Below are positions 1 through 10,796 of a DNA stretch of 64,000 bases, one piece after another. Within the stretch, counting starts at the first letter, position 1. Every line of letters starts with the position of its first letter. The notes below the pieces were generated by a model. That model made no database searches and was not told where the DNA came from. It saw only the letters and a list, made by a program, of their open reading frames with translations. This DNA comes from Heterohyrax brucei (taxonomy: Eukaryota > Chordata > Mammalia > Hyracoidea > Procaviidae). The position numbers and the translations under genes are program-made. The stretch covers positions 35,886,501-35,950,500 of the forward strand of contig CM053164.1 of the NCBI GenBank assembly GCA_028571685.1, in the 5' to 3' direction.

Positions 1-660
1 GTTTTCAGAAAATTAGCAAAAACTTAGATAACAAATACTTAGAAGTCAATTATAAGCAGGATATAAAGGCAAATGAAACTCAATCTACTGGGAAAACTTT
101 AGGTAATAATAGTTCCAAATACAATCATTACCCATATTTTTAAGGTTCATTAGACACCATACATAATAGTTTGGAGACATAATACCACATATTCAGGATA
201 TATCAAGATTATTAAGTCTAAATATTTATATAGTGTGAAAAAACAAATTTATAGGCAAGTAATTTGAATGTCTCAAAGCATTGACTTTGAGGATGTCAGA
301 TTAAAGAAAATAATGTATTTATGACATCCCACCCTTTGTTCTGTAAAAATCGCAACCTCATACATGTAAAACATATTTAGCTGATCACAGCAAAAGTCTT
401 AAAATCCAAATCCAAAGTTTAGAAGTCCTCTTCAGCTGTGAAATCTAGAACACAAGTTGTCTACTTCTAAAATATAGTAGCAGGCACAAGTTAAAGACAT
501 TTCCTTTACAAATGGGAGAAATTGCAGGGAAAGAAGGCATTTAACAGGCCAGAAGCAAATTAACAGAACACATCACATTAGCTCTCAAGGCTTTGAAAAG
601 AATTTTCCATTCTTTGAGACATTTTACACAATGGTACTGCCCTCTAGACTCTAGGTATTG
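1..660. other. AT-rich intronic DNA, nothing recognised
   Basis: The stretch is AT-rich and full of stop codons in all frames. No SINE heads, LTR ends or coding patterns were seen. It could contain decayed ancient transposon sequence that cannot be identified by eye. Confidence 0.5.
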
Positions 661-665
661 GCCAC

Positions 666-1134
666 TGTCTTAGTCAGCTAGGGCTGCTCTGACAGAAATA
701 CCACCGAGTGGATGACTTTAACAAAGGAAGGTTTATTCTTACACAGTCCGGTAGGTTGCAAGTCCATATTCAGGGTGTCCGCTCCAGGGGAAGGCTTTCC
801 CCCTTGTCGGCTCTGGAGGAAAGTCTGGTATTGCATCAGTCTTTGTCCAGGGAGCATCTTGGTGCAGGAACCTCAGGTCTGAAGGATGCGCTCTTCTCCC
901 GGTGCTGCTTTCTTGATGGTAACGAGGTTCCCATTCTGTGCTTGCTTCTCTTTCCTTTTATCTCTTGCAGGCTGAAAGGATTAACGGTAGGGCAAGCCAT
1001 ACTCCAGGGAAACTCCCTTTACAGCAGAGCAGGGAAGTAATCCTATACAGGAATTTACAGCCCCACCCTAATCCTTTAACATACAGTTTAGCAAAACCAC
1101 ACATTTTGAGGGGGGACACAATTCAACCCATGAC
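666..1134 (-). mobile_element. MaLR/MLT1-like solo LTR with 5-bp target duplication
   Basis: Read on the minus strand this starts TGTCATGGGTTGAATTGTGT and ends near a run resembling the MLT1 terminus (CAGCCCTAGCTGACTAAGACA). The same sequence occurs at 9290-9887, 40051-40644 and 60945-61432. The 5-bp string GCCAC flanks it at 661-665 and 1135-1139, the duplication length expected of ERVL/MaLR integration. No internal retroviral region is attached, so it is a solo LTR. Open frames inside it (for example 708-1040) are accidental. Confidence 0.75.
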
Positions 1135-1139
1135 AGCCA

Positions 1140-1475
1140 CCCTCTGCAGATTTTAAGTGGAAGCCCCCCTGCCCCAGTCCTGTACTACAGCTCTGCCTTC
1201 CACGCCCACTGAGATAGCACCTCTTGCTCCCTTCACTTAAGGCACACAATTTTCCAAGTTCACAGGAGTGGCAACTCCACAAATAGAAACATCAGGGGCC
1301 TTGGCTTGACCCTTTCAAACTCCTGAGGTCATGGCCATACCTTTGAGACCAAGGCAGCTCAGCTTCCCATGTTCAGCTTCTGCTTCCTATGGTCTCATGG
1401 CCCAGGCCTCAGGCCTGCATCTTCCCAGCTCTGCTGTTGCTACTCTTGGTGATGGTCTGCGATTTTTCACCAAGT
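1140..1475. other. Unassigned, possibly old repeat
   Basis: GC-moderate sequence directly after the solo LTR, with phrases such as 'tcctgaggtcatggccatac' that look like a multi-copy repeat, but I could not name a family. No gene seen. Confidence 0.35.
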
Positions 1476-1489
1476 CAAGTTAGCAATTA

Positions 1490-1652
1490 AAACCAAATCA
1501 AACTCACTTTTCTGGAGTTGAGTTTAATTCATGGTGACCCTATAGGAAAGAATAGAAGTGCCCCACAGAGCCTTGAAGGAGTGCCTGGTGGACTTGAACT
1601 GTAGACTTTCTGGTGAGCAAACATAGCAACCAACACAGTAACCAGGGTTTTC
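1490..1652 (-). mobile_element. AfroSINE with 14-bp target site duplication
   Basis: Reverse-oriented AfroSINE: its 3' tail (AAAACCAAATCAAACTCA) lies on the left and the tRNA-like head on the right (complement of 'accctggttactgtgtt'). It is flanked by the direct repeat CAAGTTAGCAATTA at 1476-1489 and 1653-1666, a textbook LINE-mediated insertion scar. Confidence 0.85.
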
Positions 1653-1666
1653 CAAGTTAGCAATTA

Positions 1667-2860
1667 TGAAATAACAATAAAACTGTGACTTAATGTTATG
1701 CATTTGTTAGATAATATTAAGAAGAAAAATATATAAATTTTAACCTAATGAGAACAAGACGTTTTTTATTCCAGTGTGTGCCAAAACCTTTTAGCCCTTT
1801 TCTCTTTTTCCAAGCCTTGTGGCTCAGTTTTAACTCAGGAATCTTATTCTAATGAGAGACTAAATCTTTGCCTTTAAGAGAGAATACACAAGGAATAAAT
1901 TAACCCTTTACTTAGAAGTCAGAAAGTTTTGTTACTTAACAGTGAAAACCTAGTTTTTCTAACGTTAATGTTCTTAAAAACTTCATGAATCAAACTATTA
2001 AATTGTTAGACAAACAAAACCTTTAACCATACCTAATAAACATTTTTTAAAAATCTTTTAGTGTATTCCTTAAACAGCAAAAATGTATTTATTCACTTGA
2101 ACTTACATTATATATATATATATCATTTGAAAGGCAAAAAAAGCTTATAACTCAATATTAATACCAGTAAATTACCCAAGAGGTCCAGGAAGTCATTCAA
2201 AGCCTGTAACTGAAATGAAGTTTGTTTAAACTTTCTGGGTTTTTAATTTTTGTTATGCCTCGTATTTTTCCCAATCTAATTTAATTCACAAAGTTTCCGA
2301 CAGCTGGCTTTGGAAATCACAAAGTCCCATCCCTAATATAGCTATATCTCTAAATTTCCTGCTAGGCCTGAAACACCCCTCCAGGTCATTTCAGATATGT
2401 CTCAGAGTTGCCCTGCAATACAGAAACTTGTTTACAGTCCTTAAGACTTGTATTCATCCGATTTTTAGTAATTAAAGTAAAGCAGCAATTTTTATCTGCT
2501 TTCTGTCTTAAAAAGGTCTCTACCCAATAGTAAAGTGTTTTTAAAATCCTTCCTGGATCTATAACTTTGGGGACTGGGGAACAGGGAGGCCTGAGCCTGC
2601 CAAACAAATTTGTTTCAAAAAATTAAAACAAGAAATTTCTTAAAATTAGACCAGATGACGGTGTCTGATATAAGTAAACCCTACAGTAATGACAAGACAG
2701 AGAAGTCTGGAGAAGATACACAGAATTCAGACACATAAAGAATATGTAATCGTTAAAGATTATTTACAACAACTGATGTTGAATAAGACAACACTAGGGA
2801 AAAAAATATTTATTTGTTTGTTTATTTGTTTTGTTTCCAAGGTTGAATTGGCCAAAAGTG
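1667..2860. other. AT-rich intronic DNA with small simple repeats
   Basis: No gene recognised. Contains a short (TA)n run at about 2108-2123 and a (TTTA/TTTG)n run at about 2808-2838. The minus-strand open frame at 2386-2607 matches nothing I know and is probably chance, although this stretch lies on the internal side of the ERV LTR at 3639 and could hold decayed retroviral sequence. Confidence 0.45.
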
Positions 2861-3638
2861 TGGCCTGAGGTGAAATTTGTAAAGTTTTGGACAGACATTA
2901 AGCACTCAGCCTACAGGAATCAGACATTTTCCACAGAAAATTACAAATCTGGGACTCCCACAAATAGCTTGTGTTAGTATGGAATTGTACAATACAAAAG
3001 ATGTTACCAAAACTTCACAAAGGCAAATATGAAACCACACTATAAATACATTTATCTTATCACACACAGGAGGCCTCACTTGATCACGCACACACAGCTT
3101 CACTTTAGCAGACATACCACAACTTTACCAGACACACATGCAGCTTCACTTTACCAGACACACATACACTTTCTGAGCGGAATCCACACAACAGTCACAC
3201 ACCCAAAATCCAGAAGGCAGCCCTACCATGACCAACACATACCACTCCGAGAGCCAAAACCCCGGAAGAACCAAGAACCCATCCACTAGGAACACACAAG
3301 AGCCACCATCCAGCAGAGAAAATCCAGGAATCTTCCAGCAGAGGAAAACCAGGCTCTAGCCTTGGACATCACAGGGAGGGGAAAAACATGTGAAACCCTG
3401 AAACTAGGTAGGTCTTCTTTTGGGGAGCAACTTAAAACTCACCCCTCCACAAACCTTGAAGTCTTTGATTACTAATCCCTAGAGAGCATAATTAGGAGCC
3501 AGAAGCACCCCAGCAGGAGGAGGGAGTTGGCAGAGGTCCCATATCTTGCATCAACTTAAGGAGCTCAGCCAGTCCCTTGTCTCACTGGGGAGTTTCTGAG
3601 CCCAGGTAGCACATAGTCCCATCTGGGTCACCAGAATT
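2860..3638 (-). mobile_element. Endogenous retrovirus leader/internal remnant
   Basis: On the minus strand this follows directly after the LTR end at 3639. A primer-binding-site candidate at about 3616-3633 reads TGGTGACCCAGATGGGAC and matches the complement of the tRNA-Trp 3' end at about 14 of 18 positions by my recollection of that tRNA. Further in, about 3075-3180 holds imperfect repeats of 'agcttcactttaccagacac'. No intact retroviral protein frame is present. The left limit is uncertain. Confidence 0.5.
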
Positions 3639-4210
3639 TGTTACTGGACAAAACCTTGGCTTTGTGCCACCTCCTACTAAGCCAGTCTCTGAGATTTGGT
3701 ATGGAGGTGAAGCAATCAAAGGTTTTATTTGCAAGCCAGCACTGCAAAGAGATAGGGGTTGTTGTCATCCTCAAAGGCTACCTCAATTCGTCATGCAAGG
3801 TTGGGGTTTTTAAAGTGAGAGCCTACGTGCCCTTGTAGGGATAAACGTGGGCAATTGGGGATGTGTGGAGGTCAACTGGGTGGAGGTCTGCTGGCCAGAG
3901 ATTGACTAGGCGGAGGTCGACTGGGTGGTCAAATGGGTGGAGGTAGACTGTGTGGAGGTTGACGGCGTGGAGGTTGGCTGGGTGGAGCACTACTTCTTCG
4001 TAATCTCACAGGCCATCATCAGCTATCCAGGGAAACAAAGTGGTGTTAGACACCATCTGACCAGCGATCTGAAAGATCAGTGCTCAAAACAAGTTACTTC
4101 CCTGTCATCCTTGGCCTCCTGCTTAATTCTTTTATCATTAGTTAGATCCCAGATCTCAAGACAAGAGGAGTGATTTATAACCTATAGTTTACTGACTCTA
4201 TGGTGGTGCC
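3639..4210 (-). mobile_element. Endogenous retrovirus LTR (class I-like), minus strand
   Basis: The LTR ends in CA (plus-strand TG at 3639-3640) next to the primer site. A canonical AATAAA polyadenylation signal lies on the minus strand at about 3727-3732, followed by a U5-like stretch of roughly 90 bases. The upstream part contains a 12-15 bp minisatellite. The far (5') LTR boundary was not found; the element may extend to about 4520. A tRNA-Trp primer would place it with gammaretrovirus-like ERVs, but this is inference. Confidence 0.5.
3855..3992. repeat. Minisatellite of TGGGTGGAGGTNGAC-type units
   Basis: About nine imperfect copies of a 12-16 bp unit centred on 'gggtggaggt' followed by 'cgac/tgac/tgg'. 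It lies inside the ERV LTR. Confidence 0.75.
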
Positions 4211-4214
4211 TCTG

Positions 4215-5105
4215 AAAGCCGCACCCTGGCATTGCCACCTGGACCTGTGGAATGTGGAGGTCTTGTTTTCCCTGCAGGTTGGGGGTGGTCAATCTGAAAC
4301 AATACCTCTCAGACCCTCAGTCTTAGGTCCCCCCTCAGCCCTTTTCAGCCTCCAGTTTCAGTGGCTGGCAAGAGTCAGCCTCTGTGGTCCCTAGGAAAGA
4401 GAAAAGAACAGGTACTGGGTACACAAGCAGCCTTTGCTACACTGACAATGAAACCACCCTCAGCAGGCTGCTCATGGGGGTTAAATTTAAATTTTAGTCA
4501 GTCTTCAGGCTGAGCATCTGGCCCCAGTAGATGTGTAAGTATCATTATTTTTCTTCTCTTTCCCCCATCCATTATTCCCTCAAGGTTAACGCAAATAGCA
4601 GACCAAGGCAAGAAATTAAATCTGTGTCCCTCACCTCTGAAGTCACTTATTTCCTTGCTTTCTCACAGTGTAACATTTCATTAGCCCTTCCACATGAGGA
4701 AAGAGCAAGCAGATTAAAAATCAGATAGTGCCTAGAAGGCTACTTCATTGGTTTCTGGGACAGGTGGAGATTCAAAGTTATTTGGTATTTCCACCACTGA
4801 AAGGCCTCCTCAGGAGTAGTTGTGTTTTAATAAATGTCTGCATGAGTAATTTTCCTCAAAGGAATTGCATCATGGATGTGTACACTCCTGGGGGAGTGCT
4901 GGCTCTTCCCTCCAAGTGTGCTTGGTGCTGGTGCATTATGGATAAGATGCTTGGGGCTGCTGGGGCCCATCCAGTCTGCCCACTCTGTGCTCCTGATGCT
5001 ACTTCCGAGACCCAGGACACAGGAACCACCGCCATGATAGTGAGGGTACCCATTCTGCTCATTCTGTGCCAGGATACAGCAGAGAACCCAAGTGGCAGCT
5101 GGAGA
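4215..5105. other. Intronic DNA, no gene recognised
   Basis: The longest open frame (4728-5159, + strand, 143 codons) has no recognisable domain, and the segment shows no splice-site pair that would fit an exon. The first 300 bases may still belong to the ERV LTR. Confidence 0.4.
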
Positions 5106-5109
5106 AGCA

Positions 5110-5290
5110 GCACAGGCTCAGTGACATCATGGGCTCAAGAGCTACACTTCCCAGGTTGAATCCTGTCACTTTTTAACCTCACTCGCTTTGGTTTGGATAC
5201 TTAGCCCTTTTCAGGCCTCAGTTTAGTCATGTGGAAGATGAAAATAATCATCATGGAAATTGCCTTATAGGGTTGTTTTGTGAATTATGT
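5110..5290 (+). mobile_element. MIR SINE fragment
   Basis: Matches the mammal-wide MIR pattern in order: 'ggttgaatcctg...cact', 'cctcagtttagtcat', a GATGAAAATAATCATCAT run, and 'tagggttgttttgtgaatta'. Confidence 0.6.
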
Positions 5291-5958
5291 GACTCAATAT
5301 ACCTACCAATCACCTATTGACTATCTCATTATCCAACATTTCCCTTTGATCACAATAGTGAGAGACCTGCCTGGCTCCCCTACACATTAATGAGGTGGTG
5401 GGCGTGACAGTGATAGCTACGACACGTCCCCTCCAGCAAAGAGAGTCTGCAGGTGGGATCCCACAAGTTGAGAAACACCCTCAGCTCCCTCCCAGCCTTC
5501 TCCCTGGCCAAGCGCAGCAGCACCGAGCCAGCAGGCACCTGTTCTGGCTCCCCAGTTTCTATGCGGCCTGAGACCTTGCAGCTTAAAATTGTGGTAGGAT
5601 TGGAAGGGAGAAAAGACAGGCAGCAGAGAAGCTGTTTAGAAGAAATGGGTGTGAATTTAATGACATTCCAAAGTGAGCCAGACTGGGTCTAAACCCTCCA
5701 CCTCAGTGGGGCAAGGTGTGCAGCCAGGCCTCACAGGAAGCCACGTGCTGCTGTGGTAGTGGGCAGAGCAGGCTCTCAGATGGTGAGTGCAGGACTTGGC
5801 GGAGACAGCTGGTCAAGGGAAGCTCTGACCCAGCTTAGAAGGAAGAGAAAGTGGTTAGGTTATGAGCCCTCTAGCCACACAGCTCGGCGTTATCCATCTT
5901 TCTCTCCTCTAAGCCTCTTTTTTCACAGAGGAATAATCCACAGCTGGACTTGTCACAG

Positions 5959-6121
5959 AAACTCTGGTGGCTTAGTGGTTAAGTGCTACATCTGTTAACA
6001 AAAAGGTCAGCACTTTGAATCCACCAGGTGCTTCTTGGAAACTCTATGGGGCAGTTCTACTTTCCCCTGTAGGGTCCCTATGAGTCAGAATCAACTTGGC
6101 AGCAGTGAGTGTGGTATGGTA
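5959..6121 (+). mobile_element. AfroSINE with target site duplication
   Basis: Short-form AfroSINE with A-box-like 'ctctggtggcttagtggtt', B-box-like 'actttgaatcc', the 'gggcagttctac' core and the 'gagtcagaatcaactt' tail. Imperfect direct repeats GACTTGTCACAG and GACTTGTGACAG flank it at about 5947-5958 and 6122-6133. Confidence 0.85.
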
Positions 6122-6299
6122 GACTTGTGACAGTGGTGAGCACATGAGTAAACCTTAGCTGTTACGACTTCAGACAAATGGATGGTCTGAAAACACACAC
6201 AAAAAAAAAACCCTCAATGTTTGCATAGTGACCAGGTCTTTGGAAACTGTGTTGCTAAGTGAGAAATGGGTGTATTTATAAAGCACTATCTTTATAGAG

Positions 6300-6517
6300 G
6301 ACTCTCTAGGTGATACAGATGGTTGATATTCTTGGCTGCTAACGGGAAGGTTGGAGGTTTGAGTCCACCTGGAGGCATCTTGAAAGAGAGACCTGCTGAT
6401 CTACTGCTGAGAAAACAGCCATCGGAAACCCTACAGAGTGCATTGCTACTCTGACACACGGGGCTCTCCACGGGTCAAAGTCAACTGGACAGCAACTGGT
6501 TTGGTTTTGTTTTTTAC
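6300..6517 (+). mobile_element. AfroSINE, long form
   Basis: Long subtype with 'aaggttggaggtttgagtcc' B-box, 'ttgaaagagagacctgctga' middle region, 'tctgacacacggggctc' and a G/T-rich 'tttggttttg' 3' end. Confidence 0.8.
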
Positions 6518-6559
6518 ACATCCTAGTAGAAAAGCGATGGAGAAATCTAAGTAAATTAT

Positions 6560-7200
6560 ATACTCTAATAGAAGAAGGTGGTCAGAACTTACCAAAGATA
6601 AAGGAAGAAAAGACATTGCCACTTTAAAATAGGATAATCAGAGAAGACCTTAGTGACAACGTGACATCTAAGAGACTTGAAAGGAAATGGGGTCACTAGC
6701 CACGTGGAGAGCTGCAGAAGGTGGACCAGGCAGCAGGAATAGAACGTGTGAAGGTTCTGAGGTCGAGAGCGGTGCCCAGTGTTCTGGAGGAACTGCAGAA
6801 AGATGAGTGTGCTAAAGGCCAGTTGGGAGAAAAATGGAGCAAGAGAGAGAACTGAGCATCTGGGCCTGGGACACCCTGTATGGAGGTTGACCTTTTCTCA
6901 GAGTGAAGTGGCATCATTGCAGGGTTTGGGTGGAAGAGCGAAATGACCCCGCATGAGTTTGAACAGCATCACTCTGACTGATGTGCAGAGATCACTCTGA
7001 CTGATGTGCAGAGAATACCCTGAGGGCAAGGGAGGGAGGAGAGGGGTGAGTTAGGAGACTCTCGTGGAAACCCAGATGAGAGATGGCATTGACTCAGACC
7101 TGAGTGGCCTTGGAGATGATGGTGAGAAGTGGTTGGAGTCAGGAGGCAACCCCAAATTGTCCTTCAAGGGGGTCAAACCTGTGAGAAGGATTTTGAGTTT
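6560..7200. repeat. Old mammal-wide interspersed repeat, family not assigned
   Basis: Phrases such as 'catcactctgactgatgtgcagag', 'cctgagtggccttggagatgatggtgagaag' resemble a high-copy ancient mammalian repeat without a coding frame; I cannot name the family. It contains a tandem duplication of a 23-24 bp unit at about 6968-7014. Confidence 0.4.
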
Positions 7201-7294
7201 TAAATAAGTATCTGTAGATTCAGGGCCTGGTTCACGGGCAGGGCTGCAGTTTAAAGTTTAAACTGGATGTGGGGGAGAAGTGGAAAGAGTACCA

Positions 7295-7455
7295 GCTTTG
7301 AAGACATGGCCCAGGGCTGCCATCCAAGCTCCACGACTTCCCGCCTTGGCGCCAACAACGTACTCTCCAAGCCTCAGCTTCTGCCTCTGTAAAATGAGGC
7401 CTCATACGGTAGAAATGACAGACACACTGTAGGTGCTCAATAAATGCTACTTGAG
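7295..7455 (+). mobile_element. MIR SINE fragment
   Basis: Contains 'cctctgtaaaatgaggcctc' and ends in 'gtaggtgctcaataaatgct', the standard MIR 3' signature. Confidence 0.65.
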
Positions 7456-7459
7456 TCCC

Positions 7460-9285
7460 CTCACCTCCATCTGGCAGTTGATAAGCGGTCCCCAGCCGAG
7501 AGAGGTCCTGGGCCAGATAGTCAACAAAGCGTGCTGAGGGTGTGAGGAGTAAGGCAGCGCCACTTCACGCCCATGACAGGTGGAAGGGGGTGTTGATGTC
7601 ACAGTGAGATGCCAGCAGCCTCATTCACAGGCAGTAGGCTGTGGGGTTAGAGGGGTGGCACGCCCCAGCGTGCTGATTCTAGGGATGGATCATTTCCTGG
7701 GGAGGCAAGGAATAAGGGCAGGACCAGGCCTCTCTGCATGAAGAACACTGAGCTCCTTTCTTTGTACCCCAGAGGTCCATCCTGGTGGTACCAGGCTAGC
7801 GTCTGACACCAAGTCCCCTCAGCCTCAGGCAGGGAGCCTAGCTTTGTCTTCTTACTCCATGCACATGCCAGGCTTCTGCAGCATCCTTTGTTGCACACCA
7901 GACAGTAGTGTGCAGCCCTGCTGTGTGCCCACTGCACTGCTGGACCTCATAAATGGCCTTTCTGTGCCCACAGGCTGGGTTAGGCCAACAGATGGTCATA
8001 CTGCTCCCCGGCCTGGTTGCTGCAGCTGAGCTCTGGCTGCACACAGCTCTCCAGCACCCATTCAGTGCCCCCAACTCAGGCATCCCAGCTTGTGCTCAGG
8101 GTTCCCCTGCCCTTGCCCCCAGGAAACCCCAGAGCTGAGCTCTGGGCAGGCAGGGCCTGTACAAATGGGCAATGATGTGACTGGTAGATGGTAAATAGGG
8201 CTTCCACCCAGAAACCAGTGAGGGCACATGCCCAGTGCTGTGTGTTACCAGAACTTATATGTGATCAGACCCATGGAACCCTACAGAATGAGGGCTAGAA
8301 GGGACTGGGGCCAAGAATCAGGCAATAGAGTAACCAGCATCACCAGGAAAGCTTCACGGAGGAGGTGAGACTTGAGCTGGAGAAGGACTGAATCACTTTT
8401 GTAGCAGAGGCTTAAATGAGACTGTCCTTGTTATCTTGGCTTTTCAAAGGAGGCCCCAGGACTGAGCATAAAAGATGTCTAGAAGAGCTACACAGCCCCA
8501 GGACAGCACCCCTGTCTTGCAGGCTTCTTCAGCCCTTATCTTAGAGTAAGCTCTGACTGATCAAGAGGGAATGATAGTTCCCAAAGAGACTCATCCTCGG
8601 AGGTAGTGCTGTGAGGTTTTTCTGTCCCCTCCTGCCATCACCGCAGCCTGTCTTCTATGAGACTCTATGTCCTGAGATGAGAGGACTCAATCTGCGTTCC
8701 TTGGGGCTTAAGGAGCACAGAGACGGTGCCTCAGTGTTACTGGGAAGTGTTCACAGGCAGAAGTCTGCCTGGTGCTACCCAGGACTGAGAAGTGGAGCGC
8801 AGAACTGTGCTGGGGTCATGGTAATGCTTTCAGAGTGGACACCATACTGCAGAAGAGAGCCAGAGTTAGGCCATCTTGAAAGACCCCATCCAAGAGGACA
8901 CCTGCAGGGGGAGGTGACCCAGAAGGCAGAAGCTAAGTGATGTGAATAGTCAGAAACTGGGGGGTGTCAGAGACGCTAGCCAGAGAGTAGTCACCAGCAC
9001 AGACGGTCGTGAGATTGTCGGCAGTGAACCCACGCAATGACCCTACAGGAAGAAAAGCCAGCATTTTGGTCTCTGACATGCAGAAGGCACCTCTCCTGGT
9101 TTACAATGCTCAATCCACCCTCTGCCCCTTTGCTGTCGGTCCCCCGCCCTCTGCCACTCTGGGAAAGCCAGAAGCATCAGTCAGTGATGCTCCCCATTAC
9201 AGGATTCTGAGGCTGGATCAGGCAGGGCCAGGGGGTGTGAGCAGAACCTTTGAACTGAATATAAAAGTTCCCACACAAGATTGGA
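7460..9285. other. Intronic DNA, no gene recognised
   Basis: GC-moderate sequence with overlapping short open frames on both strands (for example 7647-8138) that show no domain or consistent coding pattern. No SINE of the AfroSINE type is present across these 1.8 kb. Confidence 0.45.
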
Positions 9286-9289
9286 CTGG

Positions 9290-9887
9290 TGTCTTAGTTA
9301 TGTATTGCTGCTATAACAGAAATGCCACAAGAAGGTGGCTTTAACAAATGGAAATCTATTTTCTCACAGGTTAAAAAGAGAAAAAATCTCCTGCCTAGTC
9401 AATTCTGACTCACAGTGACCCTTATAGGGCAGAGTGGAACTGCCCCATAGAGTTTCCAAGGAGTGTGTGGTGGATCCAAACTGCTGAGCTTTTGGTTAGC
9501 AGCAGGAGCACTTAACAGCTATATGCCACTAGGGTTTCACAATTTAGGAATCTAATCTAGCAGTCTGAATTTCACGTGCTAGTTCAAGGGAAAGGCTTTC
9601 TTCTCTCTCTGTGGGCTCTAGAGGACAGTTTTGCTCTCTTTGCCTTCTGCTTCCTGGTTCCTAGGAGAGCTCCATGAGCCTTGGTTATCTGTTTCACGCC
9701 CCCCTCTCTCTGCCTGCTTGTTGAATCTCTTTTATATCTCAAAAGAGATTGACTCAAGATACACTCTACACTAATCCCACCTCATTAACATAACAAAGAC
9801 AGCCCATTCGCTAATAGGATTATAACCACAGGCATGGAGGTTAGGATTTACTACATCTATTTGGGGGGATACGATTCGGTTCACAGC
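9290..9887 (-). mobile_element. MaLR/MLT1-like LTR interrupted by an AfroSINE
   Basis: Same LTR family as 666-1134: left end 'tgtcttagttatgtattgct', right end 'tatttggggggatacgattc', which is the complement of the MLT1-type 5' end. An AfroSINE at 9370-9537 splits it, so the LTR is older than the SINE. Confidence 0.7.
9370..9537 (-). mobile_element. AfroSINE inside LTR
   Basis: Reverse AfroSINE: tail complement 'gtcaattctgactcacagtg' at left, 'gtttccaaggagtg' core and 'ttttggttagcagc' near the right-hand head. Confidence 0.85.
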
Positions 9888-9934
9888 ACCTAGGCTTTGC
9901 AATAACATACAATGAGATTGTTTTTAAGAGTTGA

Positions 9935-10065
9935 CCTTGCCAGTTGCTAGCTATGTGGCCAGAGGCATGTGACTTAAATCTCTCAGTGCCTCAGCTTAAT
10001 GCAATGGCTGTCTTCATAGGTTTAATATGAGGATGAAATGAGCCAATGCACGTAAAACTGTAAAC
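9935..10065 (+). mobile_element. MIR fragment (5' part), continued after SINE insertions
   Basis: 'tagctatgtggccagaggca', 'cctcagctt' and 'aatatgaggatgaaatgagc' match MIR. A MIR-like end 'agtcagtgctcagtaagcat' reappears at about 10450-10475 beyond the SINEs, suggesting one MIR split by later insertions. Confidence 0.55.
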
Positions 10066-10081
10066 CCAATAATAGACCTGT

Positions 10082-10235
10082 TGTTGCCGAGTCGACTCTG
10101 ATACACGGCAACCACAGATTACAGAGTCCAGCTGCTCCATAGGGTTGTCTTGGCTGTCACGTTTATAGAAACGGTTCACCAGGCCTTTCCTGCATGGTAC
10201 CAGTGGGTGGATTTGAACTGCCAAACTTGAGACTA
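10082..10235 (-). mobile_element. AfroSINE, degraded
   Basis: Reverse copy with 'gttgccgagtcgactctgat', 'agggttgtcttggctgt', 'ccaggcctttcctg' and 'ggatttgaactgccaaactt'. The tRNA head is incomplete. Confidence 0.7.
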
Positions 10236-10237
10236 GT

Positions 10238-10400
10238 TGTTGTAGTTGCTAGTTGCTGTCAAGTCACTTTTGCCTCATGGCGACTCTGTGTGTGGAAAGC
10301 AGAGTTTTCTGGGTGGTGACCTTTCGGAAGCAGGTCACCAGGCCTGTCTGCCAAGGCACCTCTGGGTAGGTAAGAACCTCCAGCCTTTCAGCTCATAGTA
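10238..10400 (-). mobile_element. AfroSINE, long form, abutting the previous copy
   Basis: Reverse copy starting 'gttgctagttgctgtcaagtc', with 'ggaagcaggtcaccaggcct' and 'gcacctctgggtaggt'. It lies immediately after another reverse AfroSINE. Confidence 0.75.
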
Positions 10401-10599
10401 GGGTACAAGTAGTTGAGAGAAAACTGAGCCACCTAGGGACATTTTCACATAGTCAGTGCTCAGTAAGCATTAGTTTTTCAGTAGTAAAAGTAGCAGTCAC
10501 TGTAGTCACACCAGCAGTGGGGCTAAGAATGGAAGTAGCATCCAGCAGTGACCGGAAAAAGCTGTATGGGTCTGACGAGTTTGAAGGGAAGTAAAATGC

Positions 10600-10796
10600 A
10601 AAACCAAACCCATTGCCGTGGGAGTCCGTTTGGAGTCATAATGATCCTGTAAGGTAGAGCTGCCCCAAGGGGTTTCCAAGATCTTTAAGGAGGCAGACTG
10701 CCACATCTTTCTCCTGTGGAGTGGCTGGTAAGTTCAAACCACTGACCTTTCGGTTAACAGCCATCTGCTTAACCACAGCACGACCAGGGCTCCTTT
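10600..10796 (-). mobile_element. AfroSINE
   Basis: Tail complement 'aaaccaaacccattgccgtg' on the left and head complement 'aaccacagcacgaccagggc' on the right. It carries about 25 extra internal bases around 10687-10715. Confidence 0.85.

Noticed and set aside
3029..3289. His/Thr-rich + strand frame with apparent repeats
   Set aside because: Produced by imperfect 'agcttcactttaccagacac' repeats in the ERV internal remnant; no start context or homology.
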